Positions 1 through 9,480 of a DNA stretch of 64,000 nucleotides are shown here, one piece after another (positions within the stretch are counted from its first letter, which is position 1; every line of letters begins with the position of its first letter). A program made the translations under genes and the position numbers. The notes under the pieces are model-generated. The model had not been told where the DNA came from. It made no database searches and saw only the letters and a program-made list of their open reading frames with translations. The DNA is from Moraxella nonliquefaciens (GTDB lineage: Bacteria; Pseudomonadota; Gammaproteobacteria; Pseudomonadales; Moraxellaceae). Location: the NCBI RefSeq assembly GCF_001679005.1, contig NZ_LXTW01000012.1, forward strand, positions 1-64,000, given 5' to 3'.

Positions 1-2
1 TA

Positions 3-170
3 GGGAGGGGAGTACGTCACGTTTGCAAGGTCAAAGCCTTTACCAACACCTATCGCTCTGAAAATGCCAGTCGTGGCAGGGCTCATTTGGACGTGCTTAA
101 ACAATGCCGAGCCAAACACCATGAAATGTTTTGTGTGGATGAAGAGGTAGAGTGTACCGAATACAAATAA
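3..170 (+). CDS. C-terminal end of an unrecognised small protein (partial)
   Basis: An open frame enters from the left edge and stops with TAA at 168-170, giving 55 visible residues ending in CVDEEVECTEYK. It is rich in Cys, His, Arg and Lys and has no membrane segment. I do not recognise the family. It lies 107 bases upstream of polA on the same strand. It is called a gene because the frame is open to the window edge and the residue composition looks protein-like, but the visible part is short, so coding status is only moderately supported. Confidence 0.45.
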   Translation, partial: GRGVRHVCKVKAFTNTYRSENASRGRAHLDVLKQCRAKHHEMFCVDEEVECTEYK

Positions 171-277
171 ATCATCGCCAAATTCTGTGATATCAGATGA
201 TATTAAGATATCTTGTGGGCAGATTACTCCTAGTTTAGCCATTTTGGCGTCATCTTAAATTCTTACTAAAACATACC

Positions 278-3172
278 ATGACCTACACCAGCATTCCCAA
301 CCTTGCCAAATTTGATACATCTGGCATTGACAAAAATCGTCCTCCTGTGATTTTGGTGGATGGTTCATATTACTTATTTCGCTGTTTTCATGGCTTGCCC
401 CCTTTGTCCAATCAAGATGGTTTGCCTACCAATGCCATTCGTGGGGTGCTAAATGCTTTGGGTAAACTCATAAAAAAGTACAACCCCACCCACATGGCGG
501 TCGCCTTTGACACAAAAGCCCCAACTTTTCGCCACGAATTATCGGACGCTTATAAGGCCCACCGTCCGCCGATGGACGATGATTTACAAGTACAAATTCC
601 CTACATTCATGAGTTGATTGAAAAGTTGGGCATTGCTCTTATTAAAATTGACGGTTTTGAAGCGGACGACATCATCGGCACGCTTGCTCGTAACGCCTGT
701 ATGCAGGGCTACCCTGTTGTCATCTCCACAGGCGATAAAGACATGGCACAGCTTGTCAATGACTGTGTGATTTTAGAAGACAGCTTTAAAGATAAAATCA
801 CAGACGTGGCAGGCGTCTTTGACAAATTTGGCGTACACAACACCCAAATTGCCGATTATCTCACGCTCATGGGCGATTCATCAGATGGCATTGCAGGCAT
901 TCCCAAAGTGGGTGCAAAGACAGCAAGCAAACTCCTTGGTGAGTATGGCAACATTGAGGGCATTTTGGCAAATTTGTCAAACATCAAAGGCATGGTTGGA
1001 CAAAAAATTGCTGAACATCAAGATGAAATTCCCCTAAATCGTACCCTTGCCACGATTGTTACCGATTTACAATTACCCATTTCATTTGACGAATTAAGAT
1101 TAGACAATGACAAAGAGACACAAATAAAACGTGCCAAAGCGTTATATGAGTTATTTAAGACATTAGAATTTAAAAAAGAAATGGCAGAACAGTTGGCATT
1201 ATTAAAAATGGCGGATTTGCCTGTTACTGATGATTTATTTAATAATGACAATGCCGATAATGAATTAAACAATCCTTTTGATGATAATTTGGCTGATAAC
1301 AGCGATGAATTATCTGTTAAACCCTTACCCATTAAACAAGGTACTTATAAAACCATAAATAGCCTTGATGAATTTCATAAGTTTATTGATAAATTAAAGA
1401 GTGTGCCTTATTTTGCCATTGATACTGAGACGACCAGCATTGATTGGCAAAAAGCAGAGTTGGTTGGGGTATCTATCGCTACAACCAATTATGAAGGCTA
1501 TTATATCCCTGTGGGGCATACAGGCGATTTTGATATTTTGCTTGATAATCAATTAGATAGGGACTTTGTTTTAAATGAGTTAAAACCCATTTTACAAAAC
1601 CCCAATATCGGCAAAATCGGACAGCACATTAAATACGACAGCCATATTTTTAAAAAGTATGGCATTGAGCTAAATAATTGGCATATGGATACCATGTTAG
1701 CCAGTTATGTCATAAACGGCGTAGCGACACGGCATAACATGGACGATTTGGCACGACACTATTTGGGCGTAAATACCACCACCTTTGAAGACGTGGCAGG
1801 TAAAGGAGTAAAACAGCTTAGCTTTGATAAAGTGGACATGGATAAGGCAAGCGATTATGCGTGTGAAGATGCGGACATTACGTATCGCTTGTTTAGTGTG
1901 TTTGACGAGTATTTACAAAAAGATACCAATACCAATAGCCTTTTGCACAAATTAGAAATCCCTACCGCTCAAATCTTAGCCCAAATGGAGCATGACGGCA
2001 TTTTGATAAAGACCGAATTTTTGGGTAAATTATCGCTTGCTTTTGACAATCAAATCAGCCAGTTAGAACAAAAGGCGTTTGTATTGGCGGGCGAGAGCTT
2101 TAACGTGGCAAGCCCCAAACAGCTTGGCGAGATTTTATTTGATAAACTGGGGATTATGGGTGGTAAAAAAACCAAAACAGGACAATATTCCACATCCGAG
2201 GCGGTGCTTGCCAAAATTGACCATCCCCTTGTGGATGTGATGCTAGAATATCGAAGCCTATCTAAACTCAAAAGCACCTATACAGACACCCTTGCCAAAG
2301 TCGCTGACAAACAAGGGCGAGTACATACCAGTTACCATCAAGCCTTGACAAGTACAGGACGATTGTCGTCAAGCGACCCCAATTTACAAAACATTCCCAT
2401 TCGCACCGATACAGGGCGACTCATTCGTGAGGCCTTTGTTGCACCTAAGGGGCGGGTGATTTTGGCGGCGGACTACTCTCAGATTGAGCTACGGCTTATG
2501 GCTCATTTTAGTGGCGATGAGCGTTTGATTGATGCCTTTAAAAATAACCTAGACATCCATACCGCCACCGCCAGTGAAATCATGGCAAAAGACTTAGCAG
2601 AGGTTACGCCAAATGAGCGACGTTCGGCAAAGGCGGTGAATTTTGGGCTGTTATACGGTATGGGCGTGTTTGGGCTTGCCAAACAGCTTGGCGTAGAAAA
2701 TGGCGTGGCAAAGGACTATATCAAGCGGTATTTTGCCCGTTATCCTGCCATACATGACTACATGGAAAATACCAAAAGTTACGCCAAATCAACAGGTTAT
2801 GTTACCACCATTTTGGGACGAAAACTCTACGCTCCTAATATTAACTCATCAAATGCCATGATAAGGCAGGGGGCAGAGCGGGCAAGTATTAACGCACCCT
2901 TACAAGGCTCTGCCGCCGAAATCATCAAACTTGCCATGATAGCCGTGGATAAAATCCTGCCCAAAGACCATGCCAAACTTTTGCTCCAAGTGCATGATGA
3001 ATTGGTGTTTGAAGTGGACAGTGATAAGGCAGATGAGATGGGTGAGATTATCAAAACTGCCATGCAAAACGTGCTGACCGATACCGCCAAAGAGTTAGGT
3101 TGGGATGTGGCGTTTACTGTACCGCTTGTTGTGGAGGTGGGTGTGGGTAACAATTGGGAGGAGGCTCATTAA
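278..3172 (+). CDS. polA: DNA polymerase I
   Basis: This 964-residue protein has the full three-part layout of bacterial Pol I, used in Okazaki fragment maturation and excision repair. The N-terminal 5'-nuclease (about 1-300) shows ILVDGSYYLFRCFHGLPPL and the helix-hairpin-helix GIAGIPKVGAKTA. The 3'-5' exonuclease (about 370-560) keeps FAIDTETTSID with the DxE metal pair and EDADITYRL, so proofreading should be intact. The polymerase domain has DYSQIELRLMAHFSGD (motif A, about residue 732), the fingers helix RRSAKAVNFGLLYGM, and HDELVF (motif C). Length is slightly above the usual ~930, the extra being an Asn/Asp-rich linker at about 315-345. The ATG at 278 begins MTYTSIPNL. The gene is complete and ordinary. 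Confidence 0.98.
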   Translation: MTYTSIPNLAKFDTSGIDKNRPPVILVDGSYYLFRCFHGLPPLSNQDGLPTNAIRGVLNALGKLIKKYNPTHMAVAFDTKAPTFRHELSDAYKAHRPPMDDDLQVQIPYIHELIEKLGIALIKIDGFEADDIIGTLARNACMQGYPVVISTGDKDMAQLVNDCVILEDSFKDKITDVAGVFDKFGVHNTQIADYLTLMGDSSDGIAGIPKVGAKTASKLLGEYGNIEGILANLSNIKGMVGQKIAEHQDEIPLNRTLATIVTDLQLPISFDELRLDNDKETQIKRAKALYELFKTLEFKKEMAEQLALLKMADLPVTDDLFNNDNADNELNNPFDDNLADNSDELSVKPLPIKQGTYKTINSLDEFHKFIDKLKSVPYFAIDTETTSIDWQKAELVGVSIATTNYEGYYIPVGHTGDFDILLDNQLDRDFVLNELKPILQNPNIGKIGQHIKYDSHIFKKYGIELNNWHMDTMLASYVINGVATRHNMDDLARHYLGVNTTTFEDVAGKGVKQLSFDKVDMDKASDYACEDADITYRLFSVFDEYLQKDTNTNSLLHKLEIPTAQILAQMEHDGILIKTEFLGKLSLAFDNQISQLEQKAFVLAGESFNVASPKQLGEILFDKLGIMGGKKTKTGQYSTSEAVLAKIDHPLVDVMLEYRSLSKLKSTYTDTLAKVADKQGRVHTSYHQALTSTGRLSSSDPNLQNIPIRTDTGRLIREAFVAPKGRVILAADYSQIELRLMAHFSGDERLIDAFKNNLDIHTATASEIMAKDLAEVTPNERRSAKAVNFGLLYGMGVFGLAKQLGVENGVAKDYIKRYFARYPAIHDYMENTKSYAKSTGYVTTILGRKLYAPNINSSNAMIRQGAERASINAPLQGSAAEIIKLAMIAVDKILPKDHAKLLLQVHDELVFEVDSDKADEMGEIIKTAMQNVLTDTAKELGWDVAFTVPLVVEVGVGNNWEEAH

Positions 3173-3367
3173 GTCATTAAAGTTGGGTGTGATTGGATTT
3201 GTTTGGGCGTACGGGTCTGCCATTTTGTGTATGTCAAATCTGATGGTAGGGCAGGTCTAATTGGACGCAACAATCACCAAATACCCATAAATACTCACAA
3301 ATACACGTCTGTTTGATTGATAAAACCAAATAAACCATCAATCAAATACAAATATGGAAAATAAAAT

Positions 3368-5113
3368 ATGGCATTCATGAAGCGACTCTCCATCACTCTC
3401 ATGCCCACATGGTTAGTTCCATTGTTGGCAGAGCCAAAGCGTATCTTGCCTGAGCTTGGTACGGGGCTGATGATGGCGGTACTTGTCATCCCCCAAAGTT
3501 TGGGCTATGCCTTGTTGGCAGGGCTGCCCCCTGTCATGGGTCTATATAGTGCCATTGTGCCAACACTGGTATATGCCTATGTGGGGTCAAGCTCGGTCAA
3601 TGCCGTAGGCCCTGTTGCCATTACCGCCATCATGACAGCAGGGGCATTGTCATCTTATGCGTTGGGCAGTTTGCAATATCAGCAAATGGCGATAACGCTC
3701 GCTTTGATGGTTGGTGTGCTACTCATGCTCGCCCATGTGATACGTTTGGGCTGGATCATGCAGTTTGTTAGCCGTGGCGTAACCAGTGGCTTTATTAGTG
3801 GGGCATCTGTGCTGATTATTTTGGGGCAGTTAAAGCACTTAATTGGCATGCCATTATCAGGTAGTGGATTGATAGAGATGATGACTAAGATGGTAGGGCA
3901 GGGGCGATTATTTCATCTGCCAACTGCTGTATTGGGGCTGGGGGCATTGGGACTGCTACTTATAAATCGCTATCGCCCCACGCTCATGCACGGCGTGCTG
4001 TATCGCCTGCTGCCTAAGTCCTCTCATGCTCACATCACTCGTTTTTTTATTGTGATACTCGTTGCTCTAAGTATCATCATCGCTCGCCATTATGGTTTTG
4101 CCAATTTGGGTATTGCCACACTCATCTCTTTACCTACACACCTACCTTTGCCTGCCTTGCCTGTGGTAAATTTGGACATCATCATCACATTATTGCCATC
4201 AGCCTTACTTATTGCACTCATTGCCTTTATATCCAGTGCCAGTGTGGCAGGTAATTTAGCACGCATCCGCCAAGAGTCATTTACTCCCAACCATGAACTA
4301 AAAGGGTTGGGGCTTGCCAATATCGCAAGTTCATTTTTTGGTGGATTTGCTGTCTCAGGCGGCATCTCTCGCACCAGTTTAAATGTTGCACTCGGAGCGA
4401 ACACACCCCTATCATCCATGGTCTGTGCCATAGGCGTGCTGATTATTGCGTTATTTTTGGGGCAATTCATCACGGGGCTACCCTACGCAATACTCTCTGC
4501 CATCATCATCACCTCCGCCATTGCCATGATCGATGTAACAAGTTTTAAGATTGCCTATACCCAAGACAAAAATGAAGCCCTAACCCTTGCCATGACCTTT
4601 GTGGCATGTGTGGGCTTTGGGTTAAATGTTGGACTTATTACAGGGCTTTTGGTCAGTTTTGCTCTGATTATTTATCGCTCGCACCGTGCACATGTGGCGG
4701 TTGTGGGGCAGATAGCAGACAGTGAACATTTTCGTAACATTTGTCGCCATCAGGCACAAACTTTTGAAAATATCATACTCATTCGCATTGATGAGAGCCT
4801 GTATTTTGGCAATGTCGCCAGCGTTCGTGCCGCCTTGGATGACATTTGTTGTAAGTATCCTACCGCTCGCCACATCGTCATCATTATGACAGCGGTCAAT
4901 CACATGGATTTGTCCGCCCAAGAAATGCTTGCCGATTTTAATCGCACACTTATCATGGATGATAAATACCTACATTTTGCTGAAATCAAAGGGCCTGTTA
5001 TGGACGCCCTGATTAACACCCCCATCATCAAAGGGCTAAGTGGTCAGGTGTTTTTAAGCACGGCCATGGCGGTAAAAACCTTAAATTCTCAAAATACTAA
5101 AATTTTGTCATAA
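3368..5113 (+). CDS. SulP-family anion transporter with STAS domain
   Basis: This 581-residue inner-membrane protein has many hydrophobic segments across residues 1-430 and a soluble C-terminal STAS domain (about 455-575) with the family hallmark TAVNHMDLSAQEML. The signature IPQSLGYALLAGLPPVMGLYSAIVP lies near the N-terminus. SulP proteins carry sulfate, bicarbonate or dicarboxylates; the substrate cannot be told from sequence. The STAS domain is thought to regulate transport and traffic. The gene follows polA after 195 bases with no visible operon link. An in-frame ATG three codons later (3377) is an alternative start. Confidence 0.93.
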   Translation: MAFMKRLSITLMPTWLVPLLAEPKRILPELGTGLMMAVLVIPQSLGYALLAGLPPVMGLYSAIVPTLVYAYVGSSSVNAVGPVAITAIMTAGALSSYALGSLQYQQMAITLALMVGVLLMLAHVIRLGWIMQFVSRGVTSGFISGASVLIILGQLKHLIGMPLSGSGLIEMMTKMVGQGRLFHLPTAVLGLGALGLLLINRYRPTLMHGVLYRLLPKSSHAHITRFFIVILVALSIIIARHYGFANLGIATLISLPTHLPLPALPVVNLDIIITLLPSALLIALIAFISSASVAGNLARIRQESFTPNHELKGLGLANIASSFFGGFAVSGGISRTSLNVALGANTPLSSMVCAIGVLIIALFLGQFITGLPYAILSAIIITSAIAMIDVTSFKIAYTQDKNEALTLAMTFVACVGFGLNVGLITGLLVSFALIIYRSHRAHVAVVGQIADSEHFRNICRHQAQTFENIILIRIDESLYFGNVASVRAALDDICCKYPTARHIVIIMTAVNHMDLSAQEMLADFNRTLIMDDKYLHFAEIKGPVMDALINTPIIKGLSGQVFLSTAMAVKTLNSQNTKILS

Positions 5114-5194
5114 GCTTATGCCAAACTTGTGTTGAATGCTCATGTGTTTTTGGGTAAGATAACCCATGTCATTAAAATGCCATCGGAGAGTTGC

Positions 5195-5521
5195 ATGCAT
5201 GCAAATATTACACTGTATAAACAAATTCATCCTTGCCAGTGCCAAGCCTTGTTTGATTTGGGTTTTAAGAGTTTAATCAACCTACGTTTTGATGATGAAT
5301 CATCAGGGCAGCCTAAGACTTCTGAGCTGTGTTGGCATGCCGAGCAGGTGGGGCTGTCTTATCGTCATCTGCCCATCAATGGCGACAGTTTGCATTTGGA
5401 GACGGTTGAAGCGTTTGCCCGTTTGTTGTCTGATTTGCCCCAACCTGTCATGATTTTTTGTGGGACAGGCAGTCGTGCCAAACGTTTATATCAGTCAGCG
5501 GTGGTGAGTGGTTTGATTTGA
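5195..5521 (+). CDS. DUF442 / beta-lactamase-hydrolase-like phosphatase domain protein
   Basis: This is a small protein of 108 residues if it starts at the ATG at 5195, which has a GGAGAG ribosome site eight bases upstream; the frame is open back to 5129. FKSLINLRFDDES and the loop MIFCGTGSRAKRLY match the DUF442 fold, a dual-specificity-phosphatase-like domain with a Cys-x4-Arg loop. Relatives occur alone or fused to sulfide-metabolism enzymes, but the substrate is unclear. It follows the SulP gene by 81 bases on the same strand and could be cotranscribed. Family call moderately sure, function unknown. Confidence 0.72.
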   Translation: MHANITLYKQIHPCQCQALFDLGFKSLINLRFDDESSGQPKTSELCWHAEQVGLSYRHLPINGDSLHLETVEAFARLLSDLPQPVMIFCGTGSRAKRLYQSAVVSGLI

Positions 5522-5623
5522 TGATGGCTGTTAAATGAATTTTGTACCAAGGCTTAGTGCTAAGTAGGGTGATGGGTGAATTTGGATGATTTTAATTGTC
5601 TTTTGTCGTGTGGTTTTTTAGTT

Positions 5624-5647
5624 TATAATAATTTTTTAGGTTATAAT
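5624..5647 (+). promoter_or_regulatory. Two tandem TATAAT boxes upstream of trpE
   Basis: Two perfect TATAAT hexamers lie at 5624-5629 and 5642-5647, 27 to 50 bases ahead of the trpE start, in an AT-rich stretch. The closest -35-like hexamers (TTGTCT at 5596, TTGTCG at 5603) are not ideally spaced. No leader peptide with clustered Trp codons was found. Confidence 0.4.
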
Positions 5648-5673
5648 AATCCAAACGATTTTTGGGGCTTTTT

Positions 5674-7185
5674 ATGTTATCCTTATCTGAATTTTGTACG
5701 CTTGCCGAACAAGGCTACACGCACATTCCTCTCATCAAAAAACGTCTCATGGACGATGCCACGCCCGTGTCAGTATTTGCCAATTTACGAAAATTTTTTG
5801 CGTCTGCCTATTTATTTGAATCGGTTGTAGGAGGTGAACGTTGGGCGAGATATTCCATGATTGGACTGGGTTCAAAGATTATCATTACCTATCATGATGG
5901 TAAAGTGGTGTTAAAGGACACAAGCAAGGATGAGATAAGCACACACGATACCGACCCATTTGAGTTTATCCGTACCTTTATGGCAGACTACAAAACCCCA
6001 AGCCAAGATGTCATGCCAAATTTACCTGCGTTTAGTGGCGGGCTGGTGGGCTATTTTGGCTATGACATGATACGAGTGATTGAGCCATCTGTGGGCGTGT
6101 CAAACGCACCAAATCCGCTTGAATTGCCTGATATGTGGCTGACCTTGTCATCGTCTGTGGTGGTGTTTGACAACTTAGAACATACGCTGTCTATCATTGT
6201 TTATGCCGATGTGCATGCCAAAGATGGCTATAAAAAGGCGGTAAAACAACTTGATGTCATTGAAAGTCTGCTTGCCCACAAGCCTGATTTGACCATCAAA
6301 AAACAGCCTCTACCGCATTTTATCTCACAAACAGGACAAAACAAGTTCTGTATGGACGTAAATTATATTAAAGAATATATCAAGGCAGGCGATGTCATGC
6401 AAGTTGTCCCTGCCCAACGTCTGTCAGGTGAATACAGTGGCGACCCTCTGGCGGTGTATCGGGCATTGCGTTATCTTAACCCCTCCCCTTATTTGTTTCT
6501 CATCCAAGGTGAGTTGATAGATGATGAGCCATTTCATATCGTGGGGGCATCGCCTGAGATTTTATCTCGTATTGAGATGGTGGGTGATGAACGTAAAGTT
6601 ACCGTACGACCATTGGCAGGCACTCGCCGTCGTGGCGTGGATAGAGAGGAGGATTTAGCACTAGAAGCTGAACTGCTCTTAGACCAAAAAGAAATCGCCG
6701 AACACCTTATGCTGATTGATTTGGGGCGTAACGATATTGGCAAGGTGTGCAACATTGGCACAGTCAAAGTAACGAATAAAATGTTTGTTGAGCGTTATTC
6801 ACAGGTTATGCACATCGCCAGTAACGTAGAGGGGACGGTGGCAGCTGACAAGGACGCCTTAGATGTATTTTGTGCAACATTTCCTGCCGGTACGCTGTCA
6901 GGAGCTCCTAAAATCCGAGCCATGCAAATCATCGATGAGATAGAGCCTGTTCGCCGTAGTGTATTTGGTGGGGCAGTGGGTTATCTTGGTTGGATGGGTA
7001 ATATGGATACCGCCATTGCCATTCGTACTGCTGTGCTAAAAGATGGACGGGTTCATATCCAAGCAGGAGCAGGTGTGGTGGCAGATTCTGATGCTGTGGC
7101 AGAGTGGGATGAAACCAATAAAAAGGCACTTGCCATTGTTAAAGCGGTAGAGATGGCGTGCGAGGGACTTTTGGTGTCATCATAA
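5674..7185 (+). CDS. trpE: Anthranilate synthase component I
   Basis: This enzyme makes anthranilate from chorismate and glutamine-derived ammonia, the first step of tryptophan synthesis. The chosen ATG at 5674 (MLSLSEFCTLAEQGYTHIPL) gives 503 residues, the usual length; the frame is also open from a TTG at 5662. Chorismate-binding motifs are complete: GASPEILSRIE, PLAGTRRRG, LMLIDLGRNDIGKV, PAGTLSGAPKIRAM and GAGVVADSDAVAEWDE. The early LIKKRLMDDATPV segment matches the feedback-sensitive tryptophan site region of TrpE. No glutamine amidotransferase (trpG) is adjacent, so the partner subunit must be elsewhere. The other trp genes in this window are 40 kb away. Confidence 0.96.
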   Translation: MLSLSEFCTLAEQGYTHIPLIKKRLMDDATPVSVFANLRKFFASAYLFESVVGGERWARYSMIGLGSKIIITYHDGKVVLKDTSKDEISTHDTDPFEFIRTFMADYKTPSQDVMPNLPAFSGGLVGYFGYDMIRVIEPSVGVSNAPNPLELPDMWLTLSSSVVVFDNLEHTLSIIVYADVHAKDGYKKAVKQLDVIESLLAHKPDLTIKKQPLPHFISQTGQNKFCMDVNYIKEYIKAGDVMQVVPAQRLSGEYSGDPLAVYRALRYLNPSPYLFLIQGELIDDEPFHIVGASPEILSRIEMVGDERKVTVRPLAGTRRRGVDREEDLALEAELLLDQKEIAEHLMLIDLGRNDIGKVCNIGTVKVTNKMFVERYSQVMHIASNVEGTVAADKDALDVFCATFPAGTLSGAPKIRAMQIIDEIEPVRRSVFGGAVGYLGWMGNMDTAIAIRTAVLKDGRVHIQAGAGVVADSDAVAEWDETNKKALAIVKAVEMACEGLLVSS

Positions 7186-7318
7186 CTTTGGCGGATTTGT
7201 AGATTAAGCCAAATACAAGCCAAGCAATGTGTTTGACTGGGTGTTCTTTGTGATGATTTTTTTGTCTGACAAAACAGCGGACATCATTAATGACAGATTG
7301 ACTTATCTGCCAGTAGCG

Positions 7319-8095
7319 TCATCCAAAACTTCTCTGCCTTAGCATTTCATAAAAACATACGCTTCCTGCTACGCCAACATTTAGGCTTTCTTGTCCATTT
7401 GGTTGGGGCAGGGCGATGGGGGTGGCATTTTTTAATAAGCCATCAGATACACCTTGCCCTTCATGTCCTAGTACCCACGCAATCGGATGGGTCAAATCAT
7501 GATGATAAATGAATTTATCGGTGTGTGAGCTTGTGGCATAGAGCGGTGTTTTCACTTTTGCCAAAATCTCATCGCTGGCAATATGTTCATGGATGGACAA
7601 GGCAAAATTTGCTCCCATGCTCGCTCGTAAGCATTTGGGTGACCACAGATGAGCGGTGGTGGGTGTGGTGATGATGGTTGTGATGCCGACCGCTGATGCG
7701 GTACGCAAGAGCGTGCCAATGTTGCCAGCATCTTGCAAACCATCCAAAATTAAGCAATCCCCAACCACGTGATTGAGTGTGAGTATGGGTGTGTCAATGA
7801 TTGCCATGATGTCCACACCATCGCCCAATGTACGAATGTTTTTATAAAGTGTGTTGGTGATAATAACAATGTCTTTTTTGGCGACATTTGCCAGCAGTGG
7901 AGCGACTTCATCATTTGTAAAGGCAAATTCTGATAAAATGACCTTGTGAGGAGTAAAGCCCTGCTTTAACAACGCATCCAATAAATGCACACCCTCGATG
8001 ACTGTCTGCCTGCTTTTTTTGCGAGTACGGTGATGGGTGAGTAGGGCATGGGCGTGTTTGATGATGGGATTGTCTTTTGAGGTAATTAGGTTCAT
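7319..8095 (-). CDS. TrmH/SpoU-family RNA 2'-O-methyltransferase
   Basis: This is a 258-residue SPOUT methyltransferase. The start is placed at MNLITSKDNPIIKHAHALL (8095), where the family N-terminal substrate-binding domain begins, although the frame is open to 8140. The C-terminal knot domain shows ILDGLQDAGNIGTLLRTA (motif 1), CLRASMGANFALSI, AWVLGHEGQGVSDGLL (motif 2) and LPQPNGQESLNVGVAGSV (motif 3). The family methylates ribose of rRNA or tRNA using S-adenosylmethionine; the exact target nucleotide cannot be read from the sequence. It is convergent with trpE and downstream of fbp on the same strand. Confidence 0.88.
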   Translation of the reverse strand: MNLITSKDNPIIKHAHALLTHHRTRKKSRQTVIEGVHLLDALLKQGFTPHKVILSEFAFTNDEVAPLLANVAKKDIVIITNTLYKNIRTLGDGVDIMAIIDTPILTLNHVVGDCLILDGLQDAGNIGTLLRTASAVGITTIITTPTTAHLWSPKCLRASMGANFALSIHEHIASDEILAKVKTPLYATSSHTDKFIYHHDLTHPIAWVLGHEGQGVSDGLLKNATPIALPQPNGQESLNVGVAGSVCFYEMLRQRSFG

Positions 8096-8235
8096 AAAAA
8101 TGTCAATTGCTGATGTATTCTTGCAAAGTTTTTTGAACAAGCCCTAGCATAAATTCAATAAACTTCACAGAATTATTGGAATGATTGGCTTTGTCGGTAT
8201 TTCTTGGGAGTGATATCAAAAAGAGAACTTTTGCA

Positions 8236-9243
8236 TCATGCCCTATCCCCATTTGCCAAAATTCCTGCTGTTTTATGCAAATCCTTGACGTACGCCACTT
8301 CATTTTTTGCTCCCAATACCACAGGGATACGCTGATGAATGTGTGTGGGAGTTATATCCAAAATACGCTCTACACCATCCGTGCTTGCACCACCTGCTTG
8401 TTCAATGACAAAACTCATGGGATTGGCTTCGTACATTAGGCGAAGTTTGCCTGCCTTGCCTGTGATTTTGGTGTCAAAAGGATACATAAATATCCCTCCA
8501 CGCATCAAAATACGGTGTACGTCTGCAATCATCGCCGCCACCCAGCGAGTGTTGTAATCTTTGGCTCGCACACCTGTATCGCCTTGTACAAGTTCTTCAA
8601 TGTACTGTTGCATGGGCGGTAACCAATAACGGCGGTTGGATGCGTTGATGGCGTATTCGGCGGTATCGCTACTGATACGCACGTCATCATTGATAAGGAT
8701 ATAAGTTTGACTGATTGGGTCAAAGCTAAACATGGCAACACCTGCACCAAAGGTAACTGTCAGCATCGTGGATGTGCCATAGATAAAGTAACCTGCCCCA
8801 ATTTGGTTTGCTCCTTTTTGTAAAAAATCGGCTTCGGTTGCTTTTTGTCCCTGATTGTGATAAGGCAAAATAGAAAAAATCGTCCCTACCGTCATGTTAA
8901 TGTCAATATTTGATGAGCCATCAAGTGGGTCAAAGGCAACCAGTAGTGTGCCATTGTCATTGGCAGGGTTTATCTCATCTAACTCTTCACTGGCAACCCC
9001 TGCACAGTTAGGGTTGTGAGTGAGAGCGTTTAGTAATAAGTCGTTAGAAATGACGTCCAGCTTTTTTTGGGCTTCACCTTGTACGTTTTGATTGCCCGCC
9101 TCTCCATGAATGCCTGCCAATGCTCCTTTGTTTAGAAGTTGGCTAATTGCCACGCTGGCAGTGGCAAGCGTTGTTATGGTACTGGCAAGCTCTGGTGTGG
9201 TATGATTTTTTAGGTATTGGGTGAGCGTGGTTTGTGCGACCAT
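8236..9243 (-). CDS. fbp: Class I fructose-1,6-bisphosphatase
   Basis: This 335-residue protein catalyses the gluconeogenic hydrolysis of fructose-1,6-bisphosphate. The active-site block VAFDPLDGSSNIDINMTVGT is intact, as are the upstream acidic residues ASEELDEI and the substrate loop near YNTRWVAAMIADVHRIL. The C-terminal region has MYEANPMSFVIEQAGGAST, typical of class I enzymes. The start is a clear ATG with AAGGAT upstream on the minus strand. The gene stands alone between the methyltransferase and prs. Confidence 0.96.
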   Translation of the reverse strand: MVAQTTLTQYLKNHTTPELASTITTLATASVAISQLLNKGALAGIHGEAGNQNVQGEAQKKLDVISNDLLLNALTHNPNCAGVASEELDEINPANDNGTLLVAFDPLDGSSNIDINMTVGTIFSILPYHNQGQKATEADFLQKGANQIGAGYFIYGTSTMLTVTFGAGVAMFSFDPISQTYILINDDVRISSDTAEYAINASNRRYWLPPMQQYIEELVQGDTGVRAKDYNTRWVAAMIADVHRILMRGGIFMYPFDTKITGKAGKLRLMYEANPMSFVIEQAGGASTDGVERILDITPTHIHQRIPVVLGAKNEVAYVKDLHKTAGILANGDRA

Positions 9244-9480
9244 GATAAATCCTTAAAGTCATAAATGCTCTTATTTTGTCATGAAACAGACAAGATATCA
9301 GAGATATTTTATTCTAAAAATTTGTGTATATAAATTGTACTATATTGTATTATTATAAGGTAGGCATGCCCTAATATGACTTAGACGAGTAAAATGATAC
9401 ATTGATAGCAGATGACAAAAGGGCGAACTTGACGAGTAAATCCATCAAGCCTGCCCATGCCGATGTATCAATAATACATA

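Noticed and set aside
5576..5673. Trp leader peptide and attenuator before trpE
   Set aside because: No short frame with clustered Trp codons and no competing hairpins with a T run were seen.
8103..8303. 66-codon minus-strand frame downstream of fbp
   Set aside because: It overlaps the fbp 3' end, has no family resemblance and no clear ribosome site near its inner Met (8252); probably not a gene.
9244..9480. Possible small gene between prs and fbp
   Set aside because: Only an inverted repeat around TGATACAT/ATGTATCA and AT-rich sequence; no credible frame.
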